Source: Chersky-840 sp035532735 | GTDB lineage: Bacteria > Actinomycetota > Acidimicrobiia > Acidimicrobiales > UBA8190 | Length of the DNA stretch: 64,000 bases | Direction of reading: 5' to 3' | NCBI GenBank assembly: GCA_035532735.1 | Contig: DATKQM010000031.1 | Location: forward strand, 124,001 to 188,000 | Shown: piece by piece, positions 62,074-64,000 of the stretch | How the letters are laid out: the number at the start of each line of letters is the position of its first letter | How positions within the stretch are numbered: position 1 is the stretch's first letter | Position numbers and translations under genes: made by a program | Notes under the pieces: model-generated | What the model was told of the DNA's origin: nothing | Database searches by the model: none | What the model saw: the letters and a program-made list of their open reading frames with translations, nothing else

Positions 62074-63293
62074 TGGCGAAGAGAGTTGTGTTGGCCCATA
62101 GCGGAGGCCTCGATACCTCCGTGGCGGTGCGGTGGCTCCAGGAGGAGCTCGGTGTCGAGGTCATCGCCGTGGCCCTGAACGTGGGCCAGGGGGGCGATTT
62201 CGACGTGGTGCGGAGCCGGGCCCTGGCCGCGGGTGCGGTCGAGGCGGTCGTCGTCGACGCCCGGACCGAGATGGCCGAGGACTTCGTGGTGCCCGCCGTC
62301 GCCGCCAACGCCCGATACGAAGGCAAGTACCCGCTCGTCTCGGCGTTGTCGCGCCCGGTGATCGTCCGGCATCTGGTCGAAGAGGCGCGGCGCCACGGTG
62401 CCGACGCCGTGGCGCACGGTTGCACCGGCAAGGGCAACGACCAGGTCCGGTTCGAGGTGGGCACGCGGACGTTGGCCCCCGATCTCGAGATCCTGGCACC
62501 GGCTCGGAGTTGGGGCATGACGCGCCAGGACTGCGTCGAGTACGCGGCCCGCCACGGGATCCCCATCGAGGCCACCAAGGAGAAGCTCTATTCGATCGAC
62601 GAGAACCTGTGGGGCCGGGCCATCGAGTGCGGGGCGCTCGAGGACCCGTGGGCGGCGCCGCCGAACGACGTCTTCACGCTGACGCGTCCCACCGCCACCG
62701 AGCCGCGCGACCTCGTGCTCGGGTTCGAGCGCGGCGTCCCGGTCACCGTGGACGGGAAGTCACTGGCCCTTCCCGAGCTCATCGCCGAGGTGGCTTCGAT
62801 CGTCGGCTCCTACGGCTGGGGTCGGATCGACATGGTCGAGAACCGGCGGGTGGGGATCAAGAGCCGGGAGACCTACGAATGCCCGGCCGCGCTGGCGCTG
62901 TTGCTGGCGCACTCGGACCTCGAGGACATCACCCTCGAGCGCGACGTGGCCCGGGAGAAGGCCCGGCTCGAGCCGCGCTGGGCCGAGCTCGTCTACGACG
63001 GGATGTGGTTCTCGCCGCTCAAAGAAGCCATCGACGCCTTCTTCACGAGCACCCAGCGTCACGTCACCGGTGAGGTCCGGTTGGCCCTCGCACCGGGCAG
63101 CTGCATGGTGACCGGACGACGGAGTCCCGTGTCGCTCTATGACCACGGGCTCGCCACCTATGACGCGGCTGACACCTTCGCCCACGGTGACGCCCAGGGG
63201 TTCGTCCGGCTGTGGGGCCTGAGCCTCGCCACCTGGGCGGCCCGCCAGGGCGGCCCTGAGTCCGAACCCGGACATCCGGCCGACCAATCGTGA
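62073..63293 (+). CDS. argG: Argininosuccinate synthase
   Basis: 406 aa. ATP pyrophosphatase P-loop VLAHSGGLDTSVAVRWL, then AHGCTGKGNDQVRFE, IPIEATKEKLYSIDENLWGRAIECG and the C-terminal MVENRRVGIKSRETYECPAALALL. ATG 62073 overlaps the argR stop (TGATG); GTG 62070 is possible. Stop overlaps argH (GTGA). Confidence 0.97.
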   Translation: MAKRVVLAHSGGLDTSVAVRWLQEELGVEVIAVALNVGQGGDFDVVRSRALAAGAVEAVVVDARTEMAEDFVVPAVAANARYEGKYPLVSALSRPVIVRHLVEEARRHGADAVAHGCTGKGNDQVRFEVGTRTLAPDLEILAPARSWGMTRQDCVEYAARHGIPIEATKEKLYSIDENLWGRAIECGALEDPWAAPPNDVFTLTRPTATEPRDLVLGFERGVPVTVDGKSLALPELIAEVASIVGSYGWGRIDMVENRRVGIKSRETYECPAALALLLAHSDLEDITLERDVAREKARLEPRWAELVYDGMWFSPLKEAIDAFFTSTQRHVTGEVRLALAPGSCMVTGRRSPVSLYDHGLATYDAADTFAHGDAQGFVRLWGLSLATWAARQGGPESEPGHPADQS

Positions 63294-64000
63294 CCCTGTG
63301 GGAGGGCCGTCTCGGTGGGACGGCCGACGAAGTCATGGCCTTCACCGCCAGCCTGCCTTATGACCGGCGGTTGGCCGGTGACGACCTGGCCGGTTCGCGG
63401 GCCCATGTCCGGGGGCTCGAGCGCGCCGGTGTGCTCGAGCGGGGCGAGACGGCGGTGCTGCTCACCGCGCTCAACCGCGTCGAAGAGGAACTGGCGTCGG
63501 GGATCTTCGTCTTCCAGGCTGGGGACGAGGACATCCACACCGCAGTGGAACGCCGGGTCACCGAGCTCGCTGGTGCCGTCGGGGCCAAGCTCCACACCGG
63601 CCGGAGCCGCAACGACCAGATCGCCACCGACCTTCGGCTCTATACAAGGAGGGAGCTCTTGGTCGTGGGCGCGGCGATCATCGAGCTCCAAGACACCTTG
63701 CTCCATCGGGCCGTGGAAGCGGGTGACGCCTATCTCCCTGGGTACACCCATCTGCAGCGGGCCCAGCCCGTCTTGTTGACCCATCATCTGTTAGCGCACG
63801 GGTGGGCCCTGGCGCGCGACCTCGACCGGGTCCTGCACAGTGTGGTCCGGATGGACGTCAGCCCGCTCGGGGCCGGCGCGCTGGCCGGTTCGTCGTTGGC
63901 CCTGGACCCCGACGGCGTGGCCGAGGACCTCGGGTTCGGGAGCCGGTTCGAGAATTCCCTCGATGCGGTCTCGGACCGTGACTTCGTGGCCGAGTCGCTC
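63290..64000 (+). CDS. argH: Argininosuccinate lyase, 3' end missing
   Basis: GTG 63290; 237 codons are in view and the frame is open at the window end. LWEGRLGGTADEVMAFTASLPYDRRLAGDDLAGSRAHVRGL, EDIHTAVERRVTELAG, KLHTGRSRNDQIATDLRLY and YTHLQRAQPVLLTHHLLAHGWAL mark argininosuccinate lyase. Last gene of the arg operon in view. Confidence 0.96.
   Translation, partial: MTLWEGRLGGTADEVMAFTASLPYDRRLAGDDLAGSRAHVRGLERAGVLERGETAVLLTALNRVEEELASGIFVFQAGDEDIHTAVERRVTELAGAVGAKLHTGRSRNDQIATDLRLYTRRELLVVGAAIIELQDTLLHRAVEAGDAYLPGYTHLQRAQPVLLTHHLLAHGWALARDLDRVLHSVVRMDVSPLGAGALAGSSLALDPDGVAEDLGFGSRFENSLDAVSDRDFVAESL

Overview
This 64 kb window is gene-dense, GC-rich bacterial chromosome. It is almost certainly from an actinomycete: it has an actinobacterial-type integration host factor, a helicase-degenerate PriA, a long HisG, a DUF3151 gene beside tyrS, and the order pyrF-mihF-gmk-rpoZ-coaBC-metK-priA-def-fmt. 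The OTCase variant motif (SARTRSSTE) and general protein style make class Acidimicrobiia my best guess; that is inference, not a database result. There is no rRNA gene, no canonical tRNA gene and no CRISPR array.

Layout. 1-6.5 kb: 3' end of dnaE, a conserved hypothetical gene, then a minus-strand pair with a thioredoxin-like DUF255 protein. 6.6-10.4 kb: an SDR oxidoreductase and a tightly overlapping chain tyrS / 45-aa membrane protein / DUF3151 / lipoprotein / flavin reductase. 10.4-14.8 kb: two small genes and a minus-strand cassette of ATP-grasp enzyme, CCAEP-tail radical SAM protein and cysteine-rich protein. 14.8-21.8 kb: NifU-like protein, prepilin peptidase and aroC-aroK-aroB-aroQ-pepP-efp-nusB. 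21.8-31.2 kb: a pyrimidine operon pyrR-pyrB-pyrC-carA-carB-pyrD-pyrF behind a PyrR-binding hairpin. 31.3-43.3 kb: mihF-gmk-rpoZ-coaBC-metK-priA-def-fmt-rpe-ribD-ribBA-ribH-hisG and a cold-shock-like gene. 43.3-50.1 kb: a DUF1844-like gene divergent from infC-rpmI-rplT-rRNA methyltransferase-pheS-pheT-cupin, with a structured infC leader. 50.2-53.5 kb: CtaG-like protein, MEST-like hydrolase, GNAT, thioesterase and a small unknown gene. 53.5-56.2 kb: a complete 2,670-bp IS1595-family element with perfect 8-bp target duplications and four passenger genes. 56.27-64 kb: argC-argJ-argB-argD-argF-argR-argG-argH, with argH cut by the window end.

Genes within operons very often overlap as NTGA (start and stop codon sharing bases). 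All four versions occur, including CTGA for gmk and the rRNA methyltransferase, which otherwise lack a normal start codon. At many operon heads a TANNNT -10 hexamer lies 6-8 nt from the start codon, so leaderless transcription appears common.

Most notable items: (i) the IS1595-family element carries, on its minus strand, a 69-nt tRNA-like fold with a G3:U70 alanine-type acceptor and a tmRNA-like T-arm, next to a long hairpin; (ii) the radical SAM CCAEP-tail cassette; (iii) the nested RNA structure before infC, with a probable ATC start; (iv) the PyrR hairpin followed by a terminator-like hairpin inside the first pyrR codons. Motif spacing and pairing were read by eye; family names rest on motif recognition.
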